From NCBI RefSeq assembly GCF_016862755.1, contig NZ_BONO01000004.1, positions 1 to 64,000 on the forward strand: a stretch of DNA of 64,000 bases. Direction: 5' to 3'. This DNA comes from Cellulomonas pakistanensis (GTDB taxonomy: Bacteria; Actinomycetota; Actinomycetes; Actinomycetales; Cellulomonadaceae). Below are positions 52,139 to 63,817 of the stretch, piece by piece. Position numbers and translations under genes: made by a program. The notes under the pieces are model-generated. The model saw nothing but the letters and a program-made list of their open reading frames with translations. It was not told the origin of the DNA and did not search any database. Every line of letters begins with the position of its first letter. Within the stretch, counting starts at the first letter, position 1.

Positions 52139-53257
52139 GTGGCCGGCCCGCACCCGGCCGTCGCGGCGGTCCGCGGCGCCGTGTCGGGCGCGCTGGGCGA
52201 CGTGCCCGCGGGCGCGCTCGTGCTCGTCGCCTGCTCCGGCGGGCCGGACTCGCTGGCGCTCGCGGCCGGCGCGGCGTTCGTGGCCGGGTCGCGCGCGCGC
52301 CGCGGCGAGCCGTCGTGGCGCGTCGGCGCCGTGGTGGTCGACCACCGGCTGCAGCCGGGGTCCGGCGAGGTCGCGGCGCGGGCGGCGGCGGCCTGCCGCG
52401 CGCTCGGGCTCGACCCGGTCGAGGTGCCGGCGGTCGACGCGACGGGGCCCGGCGGGCCCGAGGCGGCGGCGCGGGACGCCCGGTACGCCGCGCTCGACGA
52501 CGCCGCGACGCGGCTGGGTGCGGCGGCGGTGCTGCTCGGGCACACCCGCGACGACCAGGCGGAGGGCGTGCTGCTCGGGCTCGCCCGCGGCTCGGGGGCG
52601 CGGTCGCTGGCCGGCATGCCCGCCGCGCGCGGGCTGCTGCGCCGGCCGCTGCTCGGGCTGGCGCGGGCGGACACGCTCGCCGCGTGCGCCGCGCTGGGGC
52701 TCGACCCCTGGCACGACCCGACCAACTCGCCCGCGGACGGCGACGCCGGCGCGCCCGCCCGGTCCCGGGTGCGCGCGCGGGTGCTGCCGGTGCTGGAGCA
52801 GGAGCTCGGGCCCGGCGTGGCGGCGGCGCTCGCGCGGTCCGCGGAGCTGCTGCGGGAGGACGCGGACGCGCTCGACGCGCTGGCGGCGGAGCTGCTCGCG
52901 CGGGCCGGGGCGGCGGCCGCCGACGACGGGGCTCCCGCTGTCCTGCTCGACGCCGCCGTCCTCGCCGCCGCCCCCGCGGCCCTCCGGAACCGCGCCCTGC
53001 GCGCCGCGGCGGTGCGCGCGGGGTCGCCGCCGGGCTCGGTCACGCGCGCGCACGTCGCGGCGCTGGCCGCGCTCGTCACGGACTGGCGCGGGCAGGGCCC
53101 CGTGCACCTCCCGGGGCGCGTGGCGGCGGCCCGCGCGTGTGGCAGGCTTGCGCTGGGCGCGACGCCCGTCGGCCGGGACCCGGACGACGCCGCTCGCGCG
53201 GGCCCGGCGGCACCCGCGGGCCAGGGGCCGGACGACGAGGGAGACCCGCAGCGGTGA
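52139..53257 (+). CDS. tilS: tRNA(Ile)-lysidine synthase
   Basis: The 372-residue ATP-pyrophosphatase modifies C34 of the CAT-anticodon tRNA-Ile to lysidine so that it reads AUA. The PP-loop SGGPDS is at 33-38. [22 protein letters not shown] and DPTNSP are further family marks. GTG 52139 follows the previous stop by one base and the stop overlaps hpt (GTGA). The C-terminal part is short, as in other actinobacterial TilS. Confidence 0.94.
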   Translation: MAGPHPAVAAVRGAVSGALGDVPAGALVLVACSGGPDSLALAAGAAFVAGSRARRGEPSWRVGAVVVDHRLQPGSGEVAARAAAACRALGLDPVEVPAVDATGPGGPEAAARDARYAALDDAATRLGAAAVLLGHTRDDQAEGVLLGLARGSGARSLAGMPAARGLLRRPLLGLARADTLAACAALGLDPWHDPTNSPADGDAGAPARSRVRARVLPVLEQELGPGVAAALARSAELLREDADALDALAAELLARAGAAAADDGAPAVLLDAAVLAAAPAALRNRALRAAAVRAGSPPGSVTRAHVAALAALVTDWRGQGPVHLPGRVAAARACGRLALGATPVGRDPDDAARAGPAAPAGQGPDDEGDPQR

Positions 53258-53808
53258 ACGTGGACGACATGGGCGCGGACCTGGAGCGCGTGCTCCTGAC
53301 CGAGGAGCAGCTCGGCGCCCGCCTGGACGAGATCGCCGCGCAGATCGACGCGGACTACGCCGGCCGGGAGATCCTGGTCGTCGGCGTGCTCAAGGGCGCG
53401 GTCATGGTGATGGCCGACCTGGCCCGCCGGATCAGCACCCCGCTCGCCATGGACTGGATGGCGGTGTCGTCCTACGGCTCCGGCACCAAGTCGTCGGGCG
53501 TGGTGCGGATCCTCAAGGACCTGGACGCCGACCTGACCGGCAAGCACGTGCTGATCGTCGAGGACATCATCGACTCCGGCCTCACGCTGTCCTGGCTGCT
53601 GGCCAACCTGCGCAGCCGCGGCCCGGCCTCGGTCGAGATCGCCACCATGCTGCGCAAGCCCGAGGCCGCCAAGGTCGAGGTCGACGTGCGGTACGTCGGG
53701 TTCGACATCCCGAACGAGTTCGTCGTCGGCTACGGCCTCGACTACGCGGAGAAGTACCGGAACCTGCCGTTCGTCGGGACGCTGGCGCCGCACGTCTACT
53801 CCTCCTGA
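53254..53808 (+). CDS. hpt: Hypoxanthine phosphoribosyltransferase
   Basis: The 184-residue enzyme salvages hypoxanthine and guanine with [33 protein letters not shown] and the PRPP loop [11 protein letters not shown] are diagnostic. The GTG at 53254 overlaps the tilS stop; GTG 53260 or ATG 53269 are alternative starts that change only the first residues. ftsH follows. Confidence 0.95.
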   Translation: MNVDDMGADLERVLLTEEQLGARLDEIAAQIDADYAGREILVVGVLKGAVMVMADLARRISTPLAMDWMAVSSYGSGTKSSGVVRILKDLDADLTGKHVLIVEDIIDSGLTLSWLLANLRSRGPASVEIATMLRKPEAAKVEVDVRYVGFDIPNEFVVGYGLDYAEKYRNLPFVGTLAPHVYSS

Positions 53809-53938
53809 GCCCGTCCGGCCCCGGAGGAGCGCGTCCCGCCCTGGGCGAACACGGGCCGCCCGGCCCAGGTTCGGCGTGTAACTTCGGGGTCTCCACCCCT
53901 GCGACCGGAGGGACGAGGGGGCCTGCCCCCGTCTGCCC

Positions 53939-55966
<2,028 letters not shown>

Positions 55967-55968
55967 GC

Positions 55969-56571
55969 GTGGCCGCCGACGGCCGCGGCCGGCGCCGCGA
56001 GGTGCCGCCGTACGACGCCGCGCGCGCCGAGGCGGCGGTCCGCGAGCTGCTGCTGGCCGTCGGCGAGGACCCGGACCGCGAGGGGCTGCGGGACACGCCG
56101 GCCCGCGTGGCCCGGGCGTACCAGGAGATCTTCGCCGGCCTCCGCCAGGACCCGCACGACGTGCTGAGCGCGACGTTCGACATCGGGCACGAGGAGATGG
56201 TCCTGGTCAAGGACATCGAGGTGTACTCGACCTGCGAGCACCACCTCGTGCCGTTCCACGGCGTGGCGCACATCGGGTACATCCCCGGGGAGTCCGGCAA
56301 GGTGACCGGCCTGAGCAAGCTGGCCCGGCTGGTCGACGTCTACGCCCGCCGGCCGCAGGTGCAGGAGCGGATGACCGGCGAGATCGCCGACGCGCTGGTC
56401 GAGGTGCTCCAGCCGCGCGGGGTCCTGGTGGTGGTCGAGTGCGAGCACCTGTGCATGTCCATGCGCGGCGTCCGCAAGCCGGGCTCGCGGACCGTGACCT
56501 CCGCCGTGCGCGGCCAGATGCGCGACGCCGCGACCCGGGCCGAGGCGATGAGCCTCGTCACCGGCCGCTGA
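55969..56571 (+). CDS. folE: GTP cyclohydrolase I
   Basis: The 200-residue zinc enzyme opens GTP to dihydroneopterin triphosphate, the first step of folate synthesis. Zinc and substrate motifs are [32 protein letters not shown] (conserved core) and [14 protein letters not shown]. The GTG start follows ftsH by 2 bases, and folP follows, so it belongs to a folate operon. Confidence 0.96.
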   Translation: MAADGRGRRREVPPYDAARAEAAVRELLLAVGEDPDREGLRDTPARVARAYQEIFAGLRQDPHDVLSATFDIGHEEMVLVKDIEVYSTCEHHLVPFHGVAHIGYIPGESGKVTGLSKLARLVDVYARRPQVQERMTGEIADALVEVLQPRGVLVVVECEHLCMSMRGVRKPGSRTVTSAVRGQMRDAATRAEAMSLVTGR

Positions 56572-56614
56572 GGGTGTTCCCGCAGGCCGCCGCCGACCGC
56601 CTAGGCTGACTGTC

Positions 56615-57499
56615 GTGCGTCCCCCCTCGCCGCTCCCGCCCGCGCTGGCCGCCGCCGGTCGGGCCGGCCGGGCGCTGGTCATGGGCGTGGTCAACGTGAC
56701 GCCCGACTCGTTCTCGGACGGCGGCCGGTGGTTCGCCCCGGACGCCGCCGTCGCCCACGGGCTGGCCCTGCTCGCCGACGGCGCGGACCTGCTCGACGTC
56801 GGGGGCGAGTCCACCCGGCCGGGCGCCGCGCGCGTCCCGGTGGCCGAGGAGCTGGACCGGGTGCTGCCCGTCGTCCGCGAGCTGGCGTCCCGCGGCGCCG
56901 CCGTCAGCGTCGACACCACCCGCGCCGAGGTGGCCGAGGCCGCGGTCGCGGCGGGCGCCGTGGTGGTGAACGACGTGTCCGGCGGGCTCGCCGACCCGGA
57001 GATCCGCGGGGTGGTCGCGCGCACCGGCGTCGTCTACGTGGCGATGCACTGGCGCGGGCACGCCGACGTCATGGACTCGCTCGCGCAGTACGACGACGTG
57101 GTGGCCGACGTGCGCCGCGAGCTCGCGGAGCGGGTCGCCGAGCTGCGCGCGGCCGGGGTCGCGGACCACCAGGTCGTGCTGGACCCGGGCCTCGGGTTCG
57201 CCAAGCCCGGCTCCGCCAACTGGCCCCTGCTCGCCCGGCTGCCGGAGCTCGTCGCCGACGGGTTCCCGGTCCTGGTCGGGGCGTCCCGCAAGCGGTTCCT
57301 CGGCCACCTGCTGGCCGACGACGACGGGGCCCCGGCCCCGCCGGAGCAGCGCGACGCGGCGACCGCGGCGGTGTCCGCGCTCGCGGCGGCGGCGGGCGCG
57401 TGGTGCGTGCGGGTGCACGAGGCACGAGGAACGGCCGACGCGGTGCGCGTCGCGGCCCGGTGGAGGGCGGCTGCGCCGTCCGGGGAGGACATCCGATGA
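56615..57499 (+). CDS. folP: Dihydropteroate synthase
   Basis: The 294-residue TIM-barrel enzyme joins p-aminobenzoate to dihydropterin pyrophosphate and is the sulfonamide target. GVVNVTPDSFSDGG, DVGGESTRPGA and VVLDPGLGFAK are diagnostic, and GASRKRF closes the pterin site. GTG 56615 is used; the stop overlaps the next ATG. Confidence 0.95.
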   Translation: MRPPSPLPPALAAAGRAGRALVMGVVNVTPDSFSDGGRWFAPDAAVAHGLALLADGADLLDVGGESTRPGAARVPVAEELDRVLPVVRELASRGAAVSVDTTRAEVAEAAVAAGAVVVNDVSGGLADPEIRGVVARTGVVYVAMHWRGHADVMDSLAQYDDVVADVRRELAERVAELRAAGVADHQVVLDPGLGFAKPGSANWPLLARLPELVADGFPVLVGASRKRFLGHLLADDDGAPAPPEQRDAATAAVSALAAAAGAWCVRVHEARGTADAVRVAARWRAAAPSGEDIR

Positions 57500-58926
57500 G
57501 CGACGAGGCGGACGTGGCGGGCCGCGACGGCCACCGGCTGGACCGGATCCGGCTGGTCGGCGTGACCGCCACCGGGTACCACGGCGTGTTCGAGCACGAG
57601 CGGCGCGAGGGCCAGACCTTCGTGGCCGACGTCGTGGCGCACCTGGACACCCGGCGCGCGGCCGCGACCGACGACCTGCGGCACACCCTCAACTACGGCG
57701 TGCTCGCCGAGCAGGTGGTGACGGTGCTCGCCGGCGAGCCCGCCGACCTGGTCGAGACCGTCGCGGAGCGGATCGCCGCCACCGTGCTCGCGCACCCGCA
57801 GGTGCAGTGCGTCGACGTCGCCGTGCACAAGCCGCAGGCGCCGATCACGGTGCCGTTCGGCGACGTCGTGGTGGAGGTGCGGCGCGACCGCACCTGGCTG
57901 CCCGCCGCCGAGCCCGTGCCGGACGACGCGCCGCGCTGGCGTCCGGAGCCGGACGCGCCCGCGCCGTCGGGCGGGTTCGCGATCCCGGAGCTCGCGCCGC
58001 CGGGGGCCGGGCCGGGCGAGACCGCAGCCGCGCCCGCGCTGCCGGTGCTGCCCACCCCCGCCGCCGGCCCGGAGGGCTCCGCGCCGGTGCCGCCCGATGC
58101 GACCGCCGTGCTGCCGGCCGCCGCCGAGGCCGTGCCCGCCGACCTCGAGGTGCCGCCCGCTCCGCCCGGACCCGTGGCGGGCGCCGGCCGGGGCCCGGAG
58201 GACGACGTGGTGGAGGCCGAGCTGGTGCAGGACGCGCTGGACGTCGCGCCGGAGGCGCCGGTCGAGGTGGTCCTCGCCATCGGGTCCAACCTCGGCGCCG
58301 CGCAGGACACGCTGCGGGACGCCGTCGCCGACCTGGCCGCCGTGCCCGGTCTCGAGGTGGTCGACGTGTCCGCGCTCGCGCGCACCGCGCCCGTCGGCGG
58401 GCCGGAGCAGCCGGACTTCCTCAACGCCGTGCTCGTCGCCCGGACCACGCTGTCGCCGCGCGACCTGCTGCGCGCCACCTCCGAGGTCGAGCGCCGGCAC
58501 GGGCGCGAGCGCCTGGTGCGCTGGGGCCCGCGCACCCTCGACGTCGACATCATCGTGTACGGCGACGTCTCGGCCGTGACCGACGACCTCGAGCTGCCCC
58601 ACCCGCGCGCCCACGAGCGCGCGTTCGTGCTCCAGCCCTGGGCGCAGGTGCAGCCCGAGGCGGTCCTGCACGGGCTGGGCGGCGGGCCCGTCGCCCAGCT
58701 GGCGGCGACCGCGCCCGACCGCGACGGCGTGCGCTGGCTCGCGCTGGACTGGCTGACCGCGCCGGTGCCGGCCGCGCAGCCCGACCCGGGCGAGGCGGGC
58801 GCGGCGGCGCGGGACGGGCACGGGGCGCACGACGGGCGCGACGGACGGGGCGGTGAGCCGCTGGGCGGCGTCGCCGACCCGCTGACCGACCCGCTCGGCG
58901 GGTCGCCGGGCCGGCTGGACCCCTGA
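57496..58926 (+). CDS. folBK: Bifunctional dihydroneopterin aldolase / HPPK (FolB-FolK fusion)
   Basis: The 476-residue protein fuses two successive folate enzymes. Residues about 15-128 are dihydroneopterin aldolase (RLVGVTATGYHGVFEHERREG; NYGVLAEQV). A Pro/Ala/Glu linker of about 125 residues follows. Residues about 256-415 are 6-hydroxymethyl-dihydropterin pyrophosphokinase (LAIGSNLGAAQDTLRDAV; RWGPRTLDVDIIVYGD; LPHPRAHERAFVL). A Gly/Asp-rich tail of about 60 residues ends the protein. In M. tuberculosis the two are separate adjacent genes. There is no frameshift: one continuous frame spans both. Confidence 0.93.
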   Translation: MSDEADVAGRDGHRLDRIRLVGVTATGYHGVFEHERREGQTFVADVVAHLDTRRAAATDDLRHTLNYGVLAEQVVTVLAGEPADLVETVAERIAATVLAHPQVQCVDVAVHKPQAPITVPFGDVVVEVRRDRTWLPAAEPVPDDAPRWRPEPDAPAPSGGFAIPELAPPGAGPGETAAAPALPVLPTPAAGPEGSAPVPPDATAVLPAAAEAVPADLEVPPAPPGPVAGAGRGPEDDVVEAELVQDALDVAPEAPVEVVLAIGSNLGAAQDTLRDAVADLAAVPGLEVVDVSALARTAPVGGPEQPDFLNAVLVARTTLSPRDLLRATSEVERRHGRERLVRWGPRTLDVDIIVYGDVSAVTDDLELPHPRAHERAFVLQPWAQVQPEAVLHGLGGGPVAQLAATAPDRDGVRWLALDWLTAPVPAAQPDPGEAGAAARDGHGAHDGRDGRGGEPLGGVADPLTDPLGGSPGRLDP

Positions 58927-59423
58927 TGCAGCGCACCCGCGCCCGCACGCTCGTCCTGGTGGCCGTGGCCGCGACCGCGCTCGGCTACCTGGTCGTCCGC
59001 GTGCTCGGCAGCCGCGGCCTCGACCTCCCGCAGGTGCCGTGGCTCATGGTGGCGGTGCTCGTGCTGATCGCCGCCGTGGTGCTGGCCATGGGCTGGTCCG
59101 TGCGGCAGTACCTGCGCGGGAAGCACCCGACCCTCGACCCGCTGCGGGCCGCCCGCACCGCCGTGCTGGCCAAGGCGTCCTGCTACACCGGCGCGCTGCT
59201 CGGCGGCTGGTACGCGGCCCAGGTGGTCGCGGTGCTGGGCGACCTCGGGATCGAGGCGCAGCGGGACCGCGCGCTGGCCGCCGGGCTCGCCGTGCTCGGC
59301 GCGCTGGTGCTGGCCGTCGCGGGCCTGGTCACCGAGTGGATGTGCCGGGTCCCGCCGCCCGAGGACCCGGAGGGCGCGCCGGGGTCCCCGCGGGACGCGT
59401 CGCCGGACGCCGCGGCCGGTTGA
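58926..59423 (+). CDS. DUF3180 membrane protein
   Basis: The 165-residue protein has four hydrophobic helices (about 8-26, 38-56, 82-104 and 118-138) and a disordered C-terminal tail. The block DPLRAARTAVLAKASCYTGA is characteristic of DUF3180, which sits after folK in many Actinobacteria. The ATG shares a base with the folBK stop. Function is unknown. Confidence 0.85.
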   Translation: MQRTRARTLVLVAVAATALGYLVVRVLGSRGLDLPQVPWLMVAVLVLIAAVVLAMGWSVRQYLRGKHPTLDPLRAARTAVLAKASCYTGALLGGWYAAQVVAVLGDLGIEAQRDRALAAGLAVLGALVLAVAGLVTEWMCRVPPPEDPEGAPGSPRDASPDAAAG

Positions 59424-59477
59424 CGACCGGGCCGGGCTCCGGGCGCGCGCGGGCCCGGCGATGGAAGGATGGTGGGC

Positions 59478-60134
59478 ATGAGCTCACCCGAGGGTGCCGG
59501 TCACCCGCAGCCGGACGCCGCCGTCCCGCCCGTCGCGCCGTCCGCCGACGCCCCGCAGCCGGTCGCCGCGCCGGCGCGCGCGCCGCACGCTGCGCCGGCC
59601 GCCGCGGTCGACGGTCCGCCCGGCGAGCCCGGCACCGCGCCGGTGCGCGAGAGCGAGCCCTTCGAGCCCGCCGGCGTCGGCTGGACGCCGGTGTCCCCGC
59701 GCCTGGCCACCGCCCGGCTGGTCGTCGCGCTGGCGTGGCTCGGCGTGCCGCTGGTGGTGCTCGTCGTCGTCGCCGCGCTCACCGGCAACGCGTGGGTCTG
59801 GGCGTCCGCCGCCCTGGTCGCGGCGCTGGCGGCGTGGGTGCTCTGGCTGGTCCCGCGCCAGGTGCGCGCCATGGGCTACGCCGAGCGCGCCGACGACCTG
59901 CTGCTGCGTCGCGGCATCGTGTTCCGGTCGATGGTCGTCGTGCCGTACGGCCGGATGCAGTACGTCGACGTCACCGCCGGGCCGCTCGCCCGTAAGCTCG
60001 GCATCGCGTCCGTCCAGCTGCACACCGCCTCGCCCGGCACCGACGCGTCGATCGACGGCCTGCCCACCGCCGAGGCGGCGCGGCTGCGCGACCAGCTCGC
60101 GTCCCGGGGCGAGGCCCGGCTGGCGGGGCTGTGA
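59478..60134 (+). CDS. Membrane protein with bacterial PH (bPH2) domain, small partner
   Basis: The 218-residue protein has a Pro/Ala-rich N-terminal region (about 1-60), two transmembrane helices (about 78-120) and one bPH2 (YdbS/DUF304) domain, marked by RRGIVFRSMVVVPYGRMQYVDV. ATG 59478 has a purine-rich upstream site. Its stop overlaps the larger bPH2 gene. The YdbS-YdbT pair in Bacillus is thought to form a membrane complex; a similar pair is likely here. Confidence 0.85.
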   Translation: MSSPEGAGHPQPDAAVPPVAPSADAPQPVAAPARAPHAAPAAAVDGPPGEPGTAPVRESEPFEPAGVGWTPVSPRLATARLVVALAWLGVPLVVLVVVAALTGNAWVWASAALVAALAAWVLWLVPRQVRAMGYAERADDLLLRRGIVFRSMVVVPYGRMQYVDVTAGPLARKLGIASVQLHTASPGTDASIDGLPTAEAARLRDQLASRGEARLAGL

Positions 60135-61831
60135 CCGCGGACCGCCCGCTGCCGGCCGGGGCGGTGCCGCCGGTCGGCGCCGCCGCGACCCCGGCGGACG
60201 CCGTCGCGACCCCCGCCGGCGCCGCCGCGACCCCCGCGGACGCCGCCGCGCCCGCGCTCGCCCCCGAGCCGCCCGCCGACGATCTTGCCTGGCGCCGCAT
60301 GCACCCCGTCACCCCCGCGGTGAAGGGCTGGAAGGTCCTGGTCGCGGTGCTCGCCGTTCTCGCCTGGAACGCCGCGGACGACGTGCGGCAGCTCGCCGAG
60401 CTGCTGGGCGGGCGCGCGTGGCTGGTGATCGTCGGGGCGATCGTGCTGATCACGCTGATCGGGTTCGGCTACTCGGCGATCGCCTGGCGGATGACCCGGT
60501 TCGCGGTGACCGACGACGCCGTGCACCTGCGGTCCGGGGTCGTGTTCCGGCAGCAGCGCCAGGCCCGGCTCGACCGGCTGCAGGCCGTCGACGTCGTGCA
60601 GCCGCTGCTCGCGCGCATCATCGGGCTGTCGGAGCTGCGCCTGGAGGTCGCCGGCGGCGCCGGGTCGGGGGTGTCGCTCGCCTTCCTGCGGGAGGCCGAG
60701 GCGGAACAGCTGCGCGCCGAGCTGCTCGCGCGCGCCGCGGGCCTGCACCGCGGCGGCCGCCCGCGCCCGGCCGTCGCCGGGTCGACCCCCGCGGGTCCCG
60801 CCGCGCCGCAGGCCGGGCCCGCCGCCCCGCCGCTCGCCACCACCGCCCCCGACGCCGTCCCGGCCACCGGCCACCCGGCGACCCCGGACCCGGACGCCGC
60901 GCTGAGCCTCCCCGTCGAGCCGGACGAGGACTGGGCCGCTGCGCCGGTCGCGCCCGAGCGCCCGGTGTACGAGGTGCCGGTCGGCCGGCTGCTGCTGTCG
61001 ACGCTGCTGTCCTCGGCGACCATCTGGCTCGTCGTCATGCTCGGCGGCGTCGGCGCGCTGATCGTGAGCACCGGCCGCGTGGGGTCGGCGTTCGCCCTGC
61101 TGCCCGCGCTGCTCGGCGTCGTGTCCTACTCGTGGACCCGGTTCAACCGCGGCGCGAACTTCCGGGCGGCGATCTCCCCGGACGGCATCCGGCTGCGGCA
61201 CGGGCTGACGGAGTCGCGCGCGCAGACCGTCCCGCCGGGCCGGGTCCAGGCCGTCAGGGTCACCCAGGGCCTGCTCTGGCGGAAGCAGGACTGGTGGCGG
61301 GTCGAGGTGAACGTCGCGGGCTACGGCAGCACCGGCGACCAGGCCCAGACGGAGAACGTCCTGCTGCCGGTCGGCACCCGCGACGAGGCGCTGCTCGCGC
61401 TGTGGCTCGTGCTGCCCGACCTCGGCACGGCGGACCCGCGCGCGCTCGTCGACGCCGGGCTCACGGGTCGCGAGGCCGACGGCGGCTGGGCGGTCGCCCC
61501 GCGCCGGTCCCGGTGGCTGGACCCGGTCGGCTGGCGCCGGCACGGCGTGACGGTCACCGACCGCGCGCTGGTGCTGCGCTCGGGCGTGCTGGTCCGCCAG
61601 CTCGTGGTCGTGCCGCACGAGCGCACCCAGTCGCTCCAGCTCGCGCAGGGTCCGCTGCAGCGCCGGCTCGGCCTCGCCTCGTTCCAGCTGCACTCCACCC
61701 CCGGGCCGGTCGCACCGCGGGTGGACCACCTCGACGCGCGCGTCGCGGCCGGGCTCCTCGACGAGCAGGCGGCGCGCGCCCGGACGGCCCGCGCCGGTGC
61801 GGGGCCCGAGCAGTGGATGCGCCGGGCATGA
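60131..61831 (+). CDS. Membrane protein with three bPH2 domains (YdbT-like)
   Basis: The 566-residue protein has an Ala/Pro/Thr repeat-rich N-terminus (about 1-45), then two helices and a bPH2 domain (LRSGVVFRQQRQARLDRLQAVDV). A disordered Pro/Ala region precedes two more helices and a second bPH2 domain (LRHGLTESRAQTVPPGRVQAV). A third bPH2 domain is at the end (LRSGVLVRQLVVVPHERTQSL). The GTG overlaps the upstream stop (GTGA). It is coupled to the small bPH2 protein; function is unproved. Confidence 0.87.
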   Translation: MTADRPLPAGAVPPVGAAATPADAVATPAGAAATPADAAAPALAPEPPADDLAWRRMHPVTPAVKGWKVLVAVLAVLAWNAADDVRQLAELLGGRAWLVIVGAIVLITLIGFGYSAIAWRMTRFAVTDDAVHLRSGVVFRQQRQARLDRLQAVDVVQPLLARIIGLSELRLEVAGGAGSGVSLAFLREAEAEQLRAELLARAAGLHRGGRPRPAVAGSTPAGPAAPQAGPAAPPLATTAPDAVPATGHPATPDPDAALSLPVEPDEDWAAAPVAPERPVYEVPVGRLLLSTLLSSATIWLVVMLGGVGALIVSTGRVGSAFALLPALLGVVSYSWTRFNRGANFRAAISPDGIRLRHGLTESRAQTVPPGRVQAVRVTQGLLWRKQDWWRVEVNVAGYGSTGDQAQTENVLLPVGTRDEALLALWLVLPDLGTADPRALVDAGLTGREADGGWAVAPRRSRWLDPVGWRRHGVTVTDRALVLRSGVLVRQLVVVPHERTQSLQLAQGPLQRRLGLASFQLHSTPGPVAPRVDHLDARVAAGLLDEQAARARTARAGAGPEQWMRRA

Positions 61832-62928
61832 CGCGCCTCGGGATCGGCGTCGTCGGCGCGGGCCGGGTCGGCGCGGTGCTGGGCAGCGCGCTGCGCGCGG
61901 CCGGGCACCCGGTGGTCGGCGTGAGCGCCGTGTCCGAGGCGTCCCGGGACCGGGCGGACGCGCTGCTGCCCGGCGTGCCGGTGCTGGACGTGCCCGAGGT
62001 CGTGCGGCGCGCGGAGCTGGTGGTGCTCGCGGTGCCGGACGACGCGCTGCCCGACCTGGTGGCGGGGCTCGCGTCGACCGGCGCCTGGCAGGCGGGGCAG
62101 ATCGTGGTGCACACGGCCGGCCGCTACGGGGCGGCGGTGCTCGACCCGGCGCGCGCGCAGGGCGTCATCCCGATCGCGCTGCACCCGGCCATGACGTTCA
62201 CGGGCACGTCGCTCGACCTGTCCCGGCTGGTCGGCTGCTCGTTCGCGGTCACGGCGCCGACGCCCGTGCTGCCCATCGGCCAGGCGCTCGTCGTCGAGAT
62301 GGGCGGGGAGCCCGTCGTGGTCGACGAGGCGGCCCGGCCGCTCTACCACGCGGCCCTGGCGCACGGGGCGAACCACCTGGTCGTGCTGGTCGCGCAGGCC
62401 GGCCAGGCGCTCGCGGCGGCGGGCGTCGCCGACCCGGGCGCGGTGCTGCGGCCGCTGCTGACCGCCGCGCTGGACGGCGCGCTGCGCGCCGAGTCGGCGG
62501 GTGGCGGCCGGGACGCCGGGGGCGACGTGACCAACGGCGCCGTGACCACCCTGACCGGGCCGGTGCGGCGCGGCGACGCGGGCACGGTCCGCGACCACCT
62601 GGACGTGCTGACCGGGCTCGGCGTGCGGACGGGCGCCACGGACGTCGCGGCCTCGTACCGCGCGCTGTCCCGGGCGGCGACCGGGCGGGCGCTCGCGGCG
62701 GGGCTGCTCCGCGCGGAGCAGGGGCGCGCGCTGCTGGACGTGCTGGCGACGGGCGACCCGGCGGGGGAGGCCGGCGACGACCCCGGCGGGGCGGCCCCGG
62801 GCGCCGGCGTGGGGCCGGGCCCGGCTCACGCACCGGGCCCGGACGGGAGTACGGTGCACGGCGCGCACGACGACGAGGGCGCGGGCGGGATCGACCCGCC
62901 CGGCGCCGACCAGGAGGACCAGGCATGA
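61828..62928 (+). CDS. Rossmann-fold DUF2520 NAD(P)-dependent oxidoreductase-like protein
   Basis: The 366-residue protein has a Rossmann nucleotide site [13 protein letters not shown] at about 7-19, then [15 protein letters not shown], and the DUF2520 helical domain with HPAMTFTGT and [10 protein letters not shown]. The last 60 residues are disordered and acidic. Its fold resembles ketopantoate and pyrroline-5-carboxylate reductases. Its ATG and stop overlap both neighbours (ATGA), directly ahead of panC, so a role in pantothenate supply is attractive but unproved. Confidence 0.85.
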   Translation: MTRLGIGVVGAGRVGAVLGSALRAAGHPVVGVSAVSEASRDRADALLPGVPVLDVPEVVRRAELVVLAVPDDALPDLVAGLASTGAWQAGQIVVHTAGRYGAAVLDPARAQGVIPIALHPAMTFTGTSLDLSRLVGCSFAVTAPTPVLPIGQALVVEMGGEPVVVDEAARPLYHAALAHGANHLVVLVAQAGQALAAAGVADPGAVLRPLLTAALDGALRAESAGGGRDAGGDVTNGAVTTLTGPVRRGDAGTVRDHLDVLTGLGVRTGATDVAASYRALSRAATGRALAAGLLRAEQGRALLDVLATGDPAGEAGDDPGGAAPGAGVGPGPAHAPGPDGSTVHGAHDDEGAGGIDPPGADQEDQA

Positions 62929-63815
62929 CCCAGGCACGCACGGGTGCCCCCGCGCTGGCGCGCACGCGCCCCGAGCTCGCCGACGCGCTGGCGGCGCGGC
63001 CGGCCGGCGGACGCGCCGTGGTGATGACGATGGGCGCGCTGCACGCCGGGCACCTGTCCCTGGTGCGCGAGGCGCGCGCCCGGGGCGAGCAGGTGGTGGT
63101 GACGATCTTCGTCAACCCGCTGCAGTTCGGCCCCGCCGAGGACCTGGACCGCTACCCGCGCGACCTCGACGGCGACCTCGCCCTGCTCACCGGGCCGGAC
63201 CTCCTGGGGGAGGGCGACGTCGTGCTCGCGCCGACCCCGGACGTCGTCTACCCGGACGGCGACCCGGGCGTGCGCGTCTCGGCCGGCCCCGTCGGCACGG
63301 TGTACGAGGGCGCGACCCGCCCCGGTCACCTGGACGGCGTGCTGACCGTGGTGCTCAAGCTGATGCACCTGGTCGCCCCGGACGTCGCGCTCTTCGGGCG
63401 CAAGGACGTGCAGCAGCTCGCCGCCGTGCGCCGCATGGTGCGGGACCTGGACGTGCCGGTCGAGGTCGTGGGCGTGCCCACGGTCCGGGACGCCGACGGG
63501 CTCGCGCTGTCCTCGCGGAACGCGTACCTGTCCGCCGCCGAGCGGGAGCAGGCGCTGGCGCTGAGCCGCGCGCTGGCCGCGGGCCGGGCCGCCGCCGGGG
63601 CGGGGCACGACGCGGACGCCGTGCGCGCCGCCGCCCGGGACGTGCTGGACGGCGCCGCGGTCGGCACCGACTACGTGGCGCTGGTGGACCCGGTGACGTT
63701 CGAGGACGTCGCCGGCGACGCGGGTGCCCTGTCCGGCCGCACCGCCGTGCTGGCGCTCGCGGCCACGGTCGGCGCGACCCGGCTGATCGACAACTCCGAC
63801 GTGAGGTGGGCGTGA
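62925..63815 (+). CDS. panC: Pantothenate synthetase
   Basis: The 296-residue enzyme condenses pantoate and beta-alanine with [21 protein letters not shown] carries the HxGH nucleotidyl-transfer motif. [14 protein letters not shown] [25 protein letters not shown] and SSRNAYLS complete the site. The ATG overlaps the DUF2520 stop with an aggagg site upstream. panD follows, so both final branches meet in one operon. Confidence 0.96.
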   Translation: MTQARTGAPALARTRPELADALAARPAGGRAVVMTMGALHAGHLSLVREARARGEQVVVTIFVNPLQFGPAEDLDRYPRDLDGDLALLTGPDLLGEGDVVLAPTPDVVYPDGDPGVRVSAGPVGTVYEGATRPGHLDGVLTVVLKLMHLVAPDVALFGRKDVQQLAAVRRMVRDLDVPVEVVGVPTVRDADGLALSSRNAYLSAAEREQALALSRALAAGRAAAGAGHDADAVRAAARDVLDGAAVGTDYVALVDPVTFEDVAGDAGALSGRTAVLALAATVGATRLIDNSDVRWA

Positions 63816-63817
63816 CC

